Assembly (NCBI GenBank): GCA_031275815.1
Contig: JAISOF010000005.1
Coordinates: forward strand, 1-55,854
Direction: 5' to 3'
Length of the DNA: 55,854 nucleotides
From: Candidatus Nomurabacteria bacterium
GTDB taxonomy: Bacteria > Patescibacteriota > Saccharimonadia > Saccharimonadales > Saccharimonadaceae
Positions 41,337 to 49,510 of this stretch are shown in pieces. A program made the position numbers and the translations under genes. The notes below the pieces were generated by a model that searched no databases, had not been told where the DNA came from, and was given only the letters and a program-made list of their open reading frames with translations. Positions within the stretch are counted from its first letter, which is position 1; each line of letters starts with the position of its first letter.

Positions 41337-42260
41337 GTGAAAATACTACATGTCATGGCGTTGTCAGCATTTGCGGTTTTGGGGCTGGGTGCTAGCGCGC
41401 AGGTTTACGCAGATGAAAGACCATTAAACGGAGTGTCCATCTCGCCGACTTCGGCGGAGCTCAGATTGGACGCTGGGGAAAAATACACGGGGAGCTTAAA
41501 AGTGTGGAATCCGGGCACAGAGGGCATTACGGTGCAAATGAGCGTTTCGCCATATTCGGTGACCGACGAAACTTATAATTCCGATTTTGAAACCGAAACT
41601 TCGCGCACGGCAATTTCCAAGTGGATTTCCATACCAGACGATCGCTTCCAACTGGACGGCGGCGAAAGCAAAGAGGTGACATATGTGGTTTGGGTGCCGA
41701 AAGACGCGCCGGGTGGCGGTCAATACGCCAGCATTTTTGCCAGTATGTTGCCATATGACGCTATCGACATCCAAGACGGTACCGGCGCACAGGTGGTGAG
41801 TCGTATCAGTTACAAAGTCTATGCGCAAGTCAGCGGCGACACCATCCTGAGCGGAAAAATTTCAAAAATATCCATCCCGACCTTTTATTTCAACCCGCCC
41901 ATTGCCAGCAATGACATTGTGGAAAACAACGGCAACGTCGACTTCAAAGCCAAACACACCATCACCGTCAAATCATTCTTTGGCGACAAAGTGGTCTATA
42001 CGAACGCGAACGAACTTGAAAACATCATCCTGCCCGAAAAAGCTCGCAAGACGGAACTGAAGTGGGAGGGCGCACCGGCGCTGGGCATCTTCAAGGTGAC
42101 ACACGAAGTGACAGCAACCATCGGCGACAATATTGACACCGAAACTCTGACCAAGACCGTGATCATCATCCCGCTGTTCTTGGTGGTAATTATCCTGATT
42201 GTGTTGGCGCTGATTGTGCTGAAAATTGTGCTGGTTGTCAAAAAGCGCACTGCCAGATAG
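41337..42260 (+). CDS. Exported Ig-like protein with C-terminal anchor (DUF916/WxL-interacting-like)
   Basis: The 307-aa surface protein has a signal peptide (ILHVMALSAFAVLGLGASAQ), an Ig-like beta domain with the pattern ISPTSAELRLDAGEKYTGSL and later VWVPKDAPGGGQYASIF, a second beta domain, then one C-terminal span (LFLVVIILIVLALIVLKIVL) and a basic KKRTAR stop. This topology resembles the DUF916 proteins that bind peptidoglycan or WxL proteins in Gram-positives. The GTG start has AAGGAGG upstream. Its end is 5 nt from the convergent rluB gene. Confidence 0.72.
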   Translation: MKILHVMALSAFAVLGLGASAQVYADERPLNGVSISPTSAELRLDAGEKYTGSLKVWNPGTEGITVQMSVSPYSVTDETYNSDFETETSRTAISKWISIPDDRFQLDGGESKEVTYVVWVPKDAPGGGQYASIFASMLPYDAIDIQDGTGAQVVSRISYKVYAQVSGDTILSGKISKISIPTFYFNPPIASNDIVENNGNVDFKAKHTITVKSFFGDKVVYTNANELENIILPEKARKTELKWEGAPALGIFKVTHEVTATIGDNIDTETLTKTVIIIPLFLVVIILIVLALIVLKIVLVVKKRTAR

Positions 42261-42265
42261 TACTT

Positions 42266-42949
42266 TCAAACACTGAGGGTGCGGTATTTGCCGGACGGCA
42301 AATCACCGAGTTGATATGACCCAAATTGGGTGCGGTGGAGTTTCGTGACGGTTATCCCGAGCGAGCCAAAACTGCGCCTGATTTGGCGGTTGCGCCCCTC
42401 ACTCAGCGCGACCTGCCAGTTGCGGCGCGAATCGTCCAGACTGGTCAGCCCCAGCTGAGATTTGCCATCGGTGAGTTCTACGCCAAAATCTGCCAACATC
42501 TGTTGGTGCAGGGGTTGCAGGGGCTGATCCAAAGACACTTCATACAACTTGACTTTGCGAAACTTGGGGTGCGTCATCTGGAAAGCAAAATCACCATCAT
42601 TGGTCAGAATTATCAGACCTGAGCTGTTTTTGTCCAACCTGCCCACCGTTTTCAGTGAGCGATATTTTTCAGGCAAAAGTTCATACAGCGTGGGCGCATC
42701 ACCTTGAGCGCGTCGCGAGGAAACATATCCAACGGGTTTGTTGAGCGCCAGATAAACCAGCCCCTTCTGTTCAAGAGGCGGCACTATCTTCTCGTTGTAC
42801 CACACTTTTGTGTTATTGTCAATATCTGGCGCTTGTTCACCCAGTTTTGCCACCCTTTCGCCCACTTTCACTTTTCCGCCAACAATCAACTCATCCGCCT
42901 CGCGTCGACTGACGCCCAGAGCACGTGCCAAATATTTGTTCAATCTCAT
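42266..42949 (-). CDS. RsuA/RluB-type rRNA pseudouridine synthase
   Basis: Converts uridine to pseudouridine in rRNA. The 227-aa protein has an N-terminal S4 RNA-binding domain (RLNKYLARALGVSRREADEL), the synthase core LALNKPVGYVSS, the catalytic GRLDKNSSGLIILTNDG with Asp106, and EGRNRQIRRSFGSLG near the end. The RluB/E/F versus RsuA subtype is not separable by eye. It overlaps the response-regulator stop by 4 nt (ATGA), an unusual neighbour for a two-component pair. Confidence 0.9.
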   Translation of the reverse strand: MRLNKYLARALGVSRREADELIVGGKVKVGERVAKLGEQAPDIDNNTKVWYNEKIVPPLEQKGLVYLALNKPVGYVSSRRAQGDAPTLYELLPEKYRSLKTVGRLDKNSSGLIILTNDGDFAFQMTHPKFRKVKLYEVSLDQPLQPLHQQMLADFGVELTDGKSQLGLTSLDDSRRNWQVALSEGRNRQIRRSFGSLGITVTKLHRTQFGSYQLGDLPSGKYRTLSV

Positions 42950-43995
42950 TTGCCGGAAAGTTCTTGCGCGATTTGCGTTTCCATGTCGCTTTGGCTGGGC
43001 GTGGTGTCAACCGGCACCACCGTTTCAGAGCGCTCAGAACCCTCTATGTTGGGCGCAATGTTGGGGTCAGGCAAGGTGGGGAAAGGAAAAGCTGGTTCTT
43101 CGGCAACGACCGGCGCGGCGTCCAAAACGGGCGCCACCGGAGTTGGTGCTGGTTCGGGTGTAGCCACTGGCGCTGGCGTTTCAGCAACAGCTTGGCTGGC
43201 ATCTGCCACTGGCTCCGGATAACTTACGGGTGCCACCTCTTGCGGCGTGTCCACTACTGGAGCCGGCTCAGCAACCACTGGAATCTGTTCACTGCCCGCT
43301 GGGGTTGGCGCCACAACTGCTGGCGCCTCCACTGCCGCTGACGGCATGGGTGTAATCGGGGCATTCAAAATACTGGCCGCAGTCGGCGACAATGGCTCTT
43401 CTTCCGGCGTTGTGACCACTTCACTCGGCACCGGAATTGAGGGGGTGGGTTCCAATTGTGGCAAAGGCGTTTCCACCACTGGTTCCAGAGGTGGCAAAGG
43501 CTCTGCCGCCGGCACAGCCGGAGTCGCTGCCGGCACCGCTGTGGGTTCAAACGCTGGCAAAGTCGGCTCGGTGCCACTCGCAATACTGTTGACCACCGCG
43601 ATATTTGCCGCCCCACCGCTGTTCGGCGTGTCGTTCAAAACTTCGTGCACGGCGCGCACCACATCCTCAATTCCCACTTGGGACTTGACGAGATACCGGT
43701 CGGCACCCAGTTTTTCGCCACGCTCTTTCTGATCCACGCCAGAAAGCGCGGTCATCATAATCACTTTAATATCTTTAGTCTCAGGGGTGGAGCGCAAAAT
43801 ATCCAACATGTCGAAGCCGCTAATTTTCGGCATCATCACGTCGGAAATTATCAGGTCAGGCTTCTCGCGAATCACCACCCCCAGTGCCTCTTCGCCGTCT
43901 CCGGCGGACACAATGGAGTAGCCTTCGGCTGCCAGCCGCACGCTATAAATCTCCCTTAAGCTTCTGTCATCTTCCACAATCATTATTTTTATCAT
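42946..43995 (-). CDS. Response regulator, single receiver domain with long Pro/Ala tail
   Basis: Residues 1-122 form a receiver domain: acidic pair EDD at 8-10, phosphoacceptor Asp52 in ISDVMMP, Thr in MMTALSG and Lys in YLVKSQ. The remaining roughly 225 residues are a Pro/Ala/Val/Glu-rich disordered tail with no DNA-binding or enzymatic output domain. It probably acts by protein interaction. It lies 44 nt downstream of the histidine kinase, which has a similar low-complexity C-terminus, and overlaps rluB. Confidence 0.88.
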   Translation of the reverse strand: MIKIMIVEDDRSLREIYSVRLAAEGYSIVSAGDGEEALGVVIREKPDLIISDVMMPKISGFDMLDILRSTPETKDIKVIMMTALSGVDQKERGEKLGADRYLVKSQVGIEDVVRAVHEVLNDTPNSGGAANIAVVNSIASGTEPTLPAFEPTAVPAATPAVPAAEPLPPLEPVVETPLPQLEPTPSIPVPSEVVTTPEEEPLSPTAASILNAPITPMPSAAVEAPAVVAPTPAGSEQIPVVAEPAPVVDTPQEVAPVSYPEPVADASQAVAETPAPVATPEPAPTPVAPVLDAAPVVAEEPAFPFPTLPDPNIAPNIEGSERSETVVPVDTTPSQSDMETQIAQELSGK

Positions 43996-44039
43996 ATCTT
44001 TCTCCTGTATTATATTTTACATCAACTTTTTTTAAAATG

Positions 44040-45587
44040 CTAGTGGTTAGTTAGATTATTTTGAAAAACTGCTTTTAAATCGGCTAACTTATCTGGTGAA
44101 AGAGGGGCGGCGTTGCCGGAAAATGTGGTTGCGGGTGCAGCGGGAGGGGGCGCAGGTGAGACTTGAGGCGCGGGAGGAGCTGGAATGGTTGGAGGCAACG
44201 GAGTTGCAGGTGCTGGAGTTGTTGGAGTGGGTGTCGGAGGGACAGGCGTGGGCGTGGGCGTGGGCGTGGGCGTGGGCGCGGGAGCGGGAACACCAACCGG
44301 CGCAACCGGTGGCGTCATATTCACCGCCGGCGCGAACTCCACTGGAGCCGGCACCAAATCTGTATCCGAAATCGTGCTGGCGGACACCGCCTTTTCACGC
44401 GCAAAATCCTCATCGCTCAGGCGCGGTAACTTCAAGAAAAAGGTTGAACCTTGTCCCAGCTCACTTTCCGCCGACAAAGTACCGCCCAATTCTTCGGCGC
44501 GTTGCTTGGAGATATACAACCCCAACCCCGTGCCGCCAATCTCCCTCGTGTCGGAATTATCAGCGCGATAAAACTTCTGGAAAATATGCCCCAAATCCTC
44601 TTTGCTGATGCCAATGCCGGAATCTTTCACCGACACCACCACATAATCATGATCACCGGTCACTACAATCGTAATTTCGCCGCGCGGAGTGTATTTGATG
44701 GCGTTTTCAATCAAATTATCCATAATCTCCCGCACAAAATCCACATCCACCCGCGCATAAAACACCCGTGCAATCCGCCGCGCCGCTTTCGGGCCCTCGT
44801 TGATGGACTTGCCGACCAGATAAATGCCGTTGAACGACAAACTGAGCCCTTTGCTGATGACTTGGGGCGCCAGCTCTTGCGCAATGCTCTTGACCAGCTC
44901 CGTCACTTCCACTGGCACTGGATTGGTTTTCAACTTTTTTTCGCTGAGCCGCGTGGTGTCGAGTAAATCCTGAAACAGCTTGCCAAGATGTCGCGAAACT
45001 TCAACCGCCTTGCTGAGATAATTTTGTGCTCTCTGGTCAATGGTGGCAGTGGCGGGGTTAGCGGCCAGACTGAGATAGCCTTCAATGGAGGCAATCGGGG
45101 TGCGCATTTCGTGGCTGGCGGTGGAAATGAACTCCATCTGCTCATTCTCTTCCTCAATTTCACGCGCGATATTCTTGAACGACACCACCACCCCACCACC
45201 GGTAATCGGCGCAATTGTCAAAGAAATTGGCGTTTTTTGATCTTCAGACTGGTCTTTGATTTGAAAAGATCTGGAGGAGAACACCTGTCCGGATTTGATG
45301 GACGCCAGAATCGGGTTGTTGCTGTCGCTGACTTCTTCGCCATTTTTATCAAACAACGTAATCACCGTACCAAAGTTCAGTCCGACCGCGTCGCTAACAC
45401 TGCTGAACCCTGTCATGGTTACTGCCGGTTGGTTAATCAACTGGATATTGCCCTGCCCGTCAATCGCCATCACCCCGTCAGAAATAGAATTAACCACCAG
45501 CTCCGGCGAAATATTGGATGTCAAAACAGTGGTCGATATCCTTTTCGGCTCAGTATGATTGGTTTGTTTCTTCGTAAAAATACCCAT
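44040..45587 (-). CDS. Soluble PAS-type sensor histidine kinase with Pro/Thr-rich tail
   Basis: The 515-aa kinase has no membrane span. A PAS-like sensor domain (about 28-145) is followed by a HisKA dimerisation helix with SHEMRTP (phospho-His159) and a HATPase_c domain with NLIENAIKYTP (N box), DSGIGI (G1), FQKFYRA (F box) and GGTGLGLYI (G2). Residues from about 405 on form a Pro/Ala/Thr tail, including a PT repeat encoded by five tandem hexamers at 44245-44274. Start 45587 has AGGGG upstream; 34 further upstream codons are excluded because the promoter lies there. Its cognate partner is the adjacent regulator. Confidence 0.9.
   Translation of the reverse strand: MGIFTKKQTNHTEPKRISTTVLTSNISPELVVNSISDGVMAIDGQGNIQLINQPAVTMTGFSSVSDAVGLNFGTVITLFDKNGEEVSDSNNPILASIKSGQVFSSRSFQIKDQSEDQKTPISLTIAPITGGGVVVSFKNIAREIEEENEQMEFISTASHEMRTPIASIEGYLSLAANPATATIDQRAQNYLSKAVEVSRHLGKLFQDLLDTTRLSEKKLKTNPVPVEVTELVKSIAQELAPQVISKGLSLSFNGIYLVGKSINEGPKAARRIARVFYARVDVDFVREIMDNLIENAIKYTPRGEITIVVTGDHDYVVVSVKDSGIGISKEDLGHIFQKFYRADNSDTREIGGTGLGLYISKQRAEELGGTLSAESELGQGSTFFLKLPRLSDEDFAREKAVSASTISDTDLVPAPVEFAPAVNMTPPVAPVGVPAPAPTPTPTPTPTPVPPTPTPTTPAPATPLPPTIPAPPAPQVSPAPPPAAPATTFSGNAAPLSPDKLADLKAVFQNNLTNH
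44245..44280. repeat. Hexanucleotide tandem repeat inside the kinase tail
   Basis: GGCGTG repeats five times (44245-44274) followed by GGCGCG. It encodes the Pro-Thr run, is in frame and is likely length-variable. Confidence 0.85.
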
Positions 45588-45601
45588 TTTGTTTCCCCTA
45601 C

Positions 45602-45631
45602 TTGAAAATATTATCATACTTATGTTAATAT
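45602..45631 (+). promoter_or_regulatory. Promoter of the 45638 gene, overlapping the kinase promoter
   Basis: TTGAAA (45602-45607), 18-nt spacer, TAATAT (45626-45631); ATG 45638 is 7 nt after the -10 box, so the RNA is probably leaderless. Confidence 0.55.
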
Positions 45632-45636
45632 GTGAA
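45608..45636 (-). promoter_or_regulatory. Promoter of the histidine kinase operon
   Basis: On the minus strand: TTCACA (45636-45631), 17-nt spacer, TAATAT (45613-45608). It occupies the same 30 bp as the divergent promoter, so the two cannot be bound at once. Confidence 0.5.
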
Positions 45637-45637
45637 C

Positions 45638-46051
45638 ATGCCAAAACGAGCAAAATCCAAAAAGAAAGTTTTATTCCTAGTTGCCGCACTGATTATTGGG
45701 GTGGTTGGTGGTTTTCTGCTTTCATATTACAGCGGCTGGATTTTTCGCGAAGACTTTTTGATGCGGAAATTGGACAAGTTGGGCAAAGAATATTACGCGG
45801 ATTATGTCGACGAATTGGGGCGCACCATGAGCGCGGAGGGGGTGGAAGCAACACTGAATCAAATCTCCAATTTTGGCATGGATGTCAATCTGGACAACCT
45901 GCTGAAAGGCAACAACGCGAAGTTTGAGAACCAAATGCACCATTTTTCTGATTGCGACCGCAAGAACACCACCGTCCAACTTATCCCCAAGTCGCCATTT
46001 GACAAAAAGTCGGTGGAGATAGTGGTCAAATTGCGTTGTAGTGGTGTATGA
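45638..46051 (+). CDS. Single-span membrane protein upstream of murJ
   Basis: The 137-aa protein has a basic start PKRAKSKKK, one span (VLFLVAALIIGVVGGFLLSY, residues 11-30), then an extracytoplasmic helical domain with two cysteines (SDCD and RCSGV). No family recognised. ATG 45638 is used because of the promoter 7 nt upstream. The murJ start follows its stop by 7 nt, so the two are probably cotranscribed and it may serve the cell envelope. Confidence 0.68.
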   Translation: MPKRAKSKKKVLFLVAALIIGVVGGFLLSYYSGWIFREDFLMRKLDKLGKEYYADYVDELGRTMSAEGVEATLNQISNFGMDVNLDNLLKGNNAKFENQMHHFSDCDRKNTTVQLIPKSPFDKKSVEIVVKLRCSGV

Positions 46052-46058
46052 TTAAATA

Positions 46059-47687
46059 GTGAAAAAGTTCAGATTCAGTAGTATCGTAACTTTAGCCAAT
46101 AGCAAAATGCCCGTGCGAATGGTGGCGGTGATTTTGGCGGCGTCCACCTTGCTTTCGGCTTTGTTGGGCATTTTTCGCGACCGGCTTTTAAACAGCCAAT
46201 ACCTCGACACCTATCCCACAGGGATTGACGCTTATACGGCGGCGTTCACCATCCCAGACTTCATGTTTTTCATCTTGGTTTCGGGCGCGCTGTCGGTGAC
46301 ATTCATCCCAGTTTTCAACCAAAGGCTGGCGGCAGGCAACAAAAAATCCGCATGGGAGTTGTCTAGTTCGGTGCTGAACATGTTGGCGCTGGCAACCTTT
46401 GTGGCGAGCATTTTAATCGTGGTTTTCGCAGAACCGTTGGTGCGTTATGTGGTCGGACCTGGTCTCGACGAATCATCGCGCTCGTTGGCAGTTGCCATGA
46501 TGAGAATTATCGCTGTCAACCCGTTTCTGTTTGCCATTTCCACCGTGCTCACCAGTATTCAGCAATCTATCGGGCGTTTCGTGTATTACGCTTTGGCGCC
46601 GGTGTTTTACAACATCGGGATAATCATCGGCATCAAATACTTTGCCAACGGCGTCAACCTCTTTGGCTGGCAGATTTTTGAGGGCGGGATTATGGGCGTG
46701 GCGCTTGGCGTGGCGTTCGGCGCGATGTTGCAACTGATTGTCAGCGCGATTGGGCTGTTCGGGCTGGGTTTTAATTATGAGTTCAAGATTTATTGGAGAA
46801 ATCTGGGCTTCAAAAAGGTTTTGGGGCTGTTGCCGGCACGCTCACTGGATCAAGGCATTGATTATATCAACGGCATTGTGGAAATGAACTTGGCAAGCCG
46901 CATGCTGGCGGGAACTTTGCGCTCGTATCAACAAGCCCTGTCCATCCACCTGATGCCCATCAGCCTGATTGGTGTCGCCATCTCCACCGCTTTCTTCCCC
47001 AAGATGACGGAGGATCTGGGGCGCAATGATGAAGAGGGTTTTTGGCGCAGTTTTCGGCTGGCTTTGCGCATGGTGATTTGGATTGCCTTGCCGGTGTCGG
47101 TGATTGCCTTTTTTGGGCGGGGCTATGTCGTCAGTTTCATCAAAAACGGCGGCGACTCGCTGATTTCCGCGCTACTAGGCGCGCTGGTGATTTCCATCTT
47201 TTGCCGTTCGATTTTTCACGTCTTGGTGCGCGCGTTTTATGCCCGCCAAAACACGAAAACACCACTAATTGTGTCCATTTTTGCCATCGGCATCAATATT
47301 ATACTGGCAATTATTTTCACTTTTCAGTTTGATATGGGTGCGCATGGCTTGGCGTTTGCGCAGTCCATCGGCGCGATTTTGGAAATTATTATTTTGGTTG
47401 TCATATTGGCTCTCAAACACCGCAGTATTTTCACCAGCGGGTTCATGGGCGCGATTTTACGCATGTTTCTGGCGGGGCTAATTACCAGCATTGTGGCGTA
47501 CGCCATGGTCAAACTGTTTCCGCTGGGCATTACCGACCAAAGCTTCTTCTTGACTTTCCCGAAGTTCCTGATGATTACAGCGGTCAGCTTCACAGCGTAT
47601 ATGATTAGTTGCTATTTCCTGAACTTGAAAGAAATTACACCTTTGGTGCACCGGTTGAAGAAGATTTTGTTTCGCAACACAGGATAG
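46059..47687 (+). CDS. murJ: Lipid II flippase MurJ (MviN)
   Basis: Flips lipid-linked peptidoglycan precursor across the inner membrane. The 542-aa protein has about 14 spans of the MATE/MVF fold with typical sequences: LLSALLGIFRDRLL near the start, AAFTIPDFMFFILVSGALSV, FNQRLAAGNKKSAWELSSSV and the central VEMNLASRMLAGTLRSYQQA, then ISTAFFPKMTEDL. The start is GTG, 7 nt after the previous gene. A repeat cluster of about 440 nt follows. Confidence 0.92.
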   Translation: MKKFRFSSIVTLANSKMPVRMVAVILAASTLLSALLGIFRDRLLNSQYLDTYPTGIDAYTAAFTIPDFMFFILVSGALSVTFIPVFNQRLAAGNKKSAWELSSSVLNMLALATFVASILIVVFAEPLVRYVVGPGLDESSRSLAVAMMRIIAVNPFLFAISTVLTSIQQSIGRFVYYALAPVFYNIGIIIGIKYFANGVNLFGWQIFEGGIMGVALGVAFGAMLQLIVSAIGLFGLGFNYEFKIYWRNLGFKKVLGLLPARSLDQGIDYINGIVEMNLASRMLAGTLRSYQQALSIHLMPISLIGVAISTAFFPKMTEDLGRNDEEGFWRSFRLALRMVIWIALPVSVIAFFGRGYVVSFIKNGGDSLISALLGALVISIFCRSIFHVLVRAFYARQNTKTPLIVSIFAIGINIILAIIFTFQFDMGAHGLAFAQSIGAILEIIILVVILALKHRSIFTSGFMGAILRMFLAGLITSIVAYAMVKLFPLGITDQSFFLTFPKFLMITAVSFTAYMISCYFLNLKEITPLVHRLKKILFRNTG

Positions 47688-47723
47688 CCACGCGCGGTTT
47701 TGTCAAAGGTTGGTTCATTTTTG

Positions 47724-47778
47724 GGCGTTGTTGCATAATTCCCCGTTGTTTTATGGAGGAGTAGTTGTTGGGTTTTAA
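47724..47778 (+). repeat. A-type repeat module, copy A4 (short)
   Basis: TTGTTGCATAATTCCCCGTT, GGAGGAG and GTTGTTGGGTTTT, without the CGGG hairpin. It lies about 75 nt before B4 and, with the B4 tail end at 48080, makes a composite bounded by inverted TTGTTGCATAAT motifs. Confidence 0.65.
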
Positions 47779-47850
47779 GAGCATAAAGTTTTAAGACTAT
47801 GAGATTGCGAAAAGAAGTTGAGATAGAATGAACATCAAACTGGCTCCAAC

Positions 47851-48080
47851 GAGGTCTTGTTGGCACCAACCCCCACTTCACAGGGCTCTTCAATCTGTGA
47901 CGACAGATTGAAGCGAGGAACCGACTGCCACCAATAACGATTGGATGGCACGGTTCTGTACCTGTGAATGTGGGTGGTTGTGCAACAAGAGCGGCAGGAA
48001 ACTTGCACCAACAAAAGAACCATACCAACAAAACCGGCAAATAAAATAAGCCCAACAAAAGTGATTATGCAACAAAACCA
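47851..48080 (+). repeat. Structured interspersed repeat, copy B4 (reference copy)
   Basis: Outer stem 47870-47884 with 47961-47974. Hairpin 1: CTTCAATCTGT (47888-47898), loop GACG, ACAGATTGAAG (47903-47913). Hairpin 2: GAACCG (47918-47923) with CGGTTC (47951-47956), TGCCA with TGGCA, tip CCAAT-AACG-ATTGG (47931-47944). The tail of CAACAA/CGGCA units ends ATTATGCAACAAAACC. One tail unit present in B3 is missing here. Confidence 0.85.
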
Positions 48081-48132
48081 TACCAACCCCGCGGTATAGG
48101 AATATTTTGGCATAAATGGTACAATGGGATTT

Positions 48133-49188
48133 ATGGAGATATTTTTGATGGTTTTGGTTGGGGTTTTGGTGGGTGTTGTAATTTTTACAACATTTCGCAA
48201 GACTCCCGCGCCCCAAGATACCTCTGCCAATTTGTTGAAACAGGATCTGATAGCGCTCAGCCAAAGCGTGGAAAAACTGTCCGCACACATGAATGACCGG
48301 TTGGACAAAAACCACTCCGCCATGCAAAACGCGGTGGGTCGGCAACTCACGGAAAGTTCCAAATTGGTGGGCGACGTGTCGGAGCGGTTGGCGAAGTTGG
48401 AAGAAACCAATCAGCGCGTGGTAAGTGTAGCGGACGAGCTGAAAACTTTGCAAAATGTCTTGTCCAACCCCAAGCAGCGCGGCGTGTTCGGTGAATTTTA
48501 TCTGGAAACCGTATTGCAAAATGTGCTGGCGGCTGGGCAATACCAAACACAATACAAGTTCGCCGACGGCGAGGTGGTGGACGCGGTGATTTTTCTGGAC
48601 AAGGGGCGGATTTTGCCGGTGGATTCCAAGTTCAGCCTTGAGAATTATAACCGCATGATTGAAATCAACGACAAAGATGAGAAACGCAAAATGCTTGCAA
48701 AAGTCAAGCTGGATTTGAAAGGGCGGATTGACGAAACCAGCAAGTACATCCGGCCAAGCGAGAACACGATGGATTTTGCGTTTATGTTTATCCCTAGCGA
48801 GTCACTGTATTACGACCTTTTAATCAACAATGTGGGGGCGTCCGGCAGCTCGCGCGATTTGATTGAATATGCGTTTCGTGACAAAAAGGTGATTATTGTC
48901 AGTCCGACGTCGTTCATGGCATATCTGCAAACAGTTTTACAGGGGTTGCGGAGCTTGCAAATTGAAGAACAGGCGAAAGAAATCAAAGAACGGGTGGGCA
49001 AACTTGGCACACACATTGGTAATTTCGAAGAATATATGGTGAAGCTTGGCAATGCGCTCGGCACGACGGTCAATCATTACAACAACGCGCACAAAGAAAT
49101 TGAAAAAATCGACAAAGACGTGGTGAAAATTGCGGACGCCACGCCGCGCGTGGAGCCGAAACGGTTGGAAAAACCGCAGGACGTTTAG
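48133..49188 (+). CDS. rmuC: RmuC-family DNA recombination protein
   Basis: The 351-aa protein has an N-terminal membrane anchor (IFLMVLVGVLVGVVIFTT), a coiled coil to about residue 105, then the RmuC nuclease-like core: KQRGVFGEFYLETVLQ, VDAVIFLDKGRILPVDSKFS (PVDSKF signature), FMFIPSESLYYDLL and VIIVSPTSFMAYL. RmuC is thought to limit inversions between short inverted repeats, which is notable in a window full of them. ATG 48133 is used because TACAAT lies 8 nt upstream; ATG 48124 is the alternative. Repeat B4 ends about 50 nt upstream. Confidence 0.9.
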   Translation: MEIFLMVLVGVLVGVVIFTTFRKTPAPQDTSANLLKQDLIALSQSVEKLSAHMNDRLDKNHSAMQNAVGRQLTESSKLVGDVSERLAKLEETNQRVVSVADELKTLQNVLSNPKQRGVFGEFYLETVLQNVLAAGQYQTQYKFADGEVVDAVIFLDKGRILPVDSKFSLENYNRMIEINDKDEKRKMLAKVKLDLKGRIDETSKYIRPSENTMDFAFMFIPSESLYYDLLINNVGASGSSRDLIEYAFRDKKVIIVSPTSFMAYLQTVLQGLRSLQIEEQAKEIKERVGKLGTHIGNFEEYMVKLGNALGTTVNHYNNAHKEIEKIDKDVVKIADATPRVEPKRLEKPQDV

Positions 49189-49201
49189 GAGTTTCGCGCG
49201 C

Positions 49202-49510
49202 TCATTGCCACTCGCGCTTGGAGTTAATGTGGTGTTTTTCAAAATACACTTCCGCCAAATCAATCTCGAAACGATTGGCAAGCTCCATCAAATAATTCAA
49301 AACATCCGCAAACTCTTCCCGAATATTATCATGTTTTTCCGGCTTTTTCTCACCTTTGAACCCAGTTTCTTTACGGATGGCTTTTGCCAACTCTCCAACT
49401 TCCTCTGTGAACAACAAAAACACTTCCGTCACGCTATTTTTGTCCCAACCGTGCTCCTTGCAGGTCTGGTTCAGATGTTGTTGTAACTCCGTCAAACTTG
49501 CCTTGCTCAT
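49202..49510 (-). CDS. MazG-like nucleotide pyrophosphohydrolase
   Basis: This 102-aa all-alpha NTP-PPase domain has EEVGELAKAIR (about residues 36-46) and EEFADVLNYLMELAN (about 65-79), which supply the Mg-binding Glu/Asp residues of the MazG fold. It probably hydrolyses non-canonical or excess (d)NTPs to the monophosphate and pyrophosphate. Its start overlaps the upstream kinase-methyltransferase stop by 4 nt (ATGA), so the two are coupled. It is convergent with rmuC, with only 13 nt between stops and no visible terminator. Confidence 0.88.
   Translation of the reverse strand: MSKASLTELQQHLNQTCKEHGWDKNSVTEVFLLFTEEVGELAKAIRKETGFKGEKKPEKHDNIREEFADVLNYLMELANRFEIDLAEVYFEKHHINSKREWQ

Noticed and set aside
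44185-44571. Gly/Val-rich plus-strand frame over the kinase tail
   Set aside because: Produced by the GGCGTG hexamer repeat read in the other strand; the sense frame is a continuous histidine kinase.
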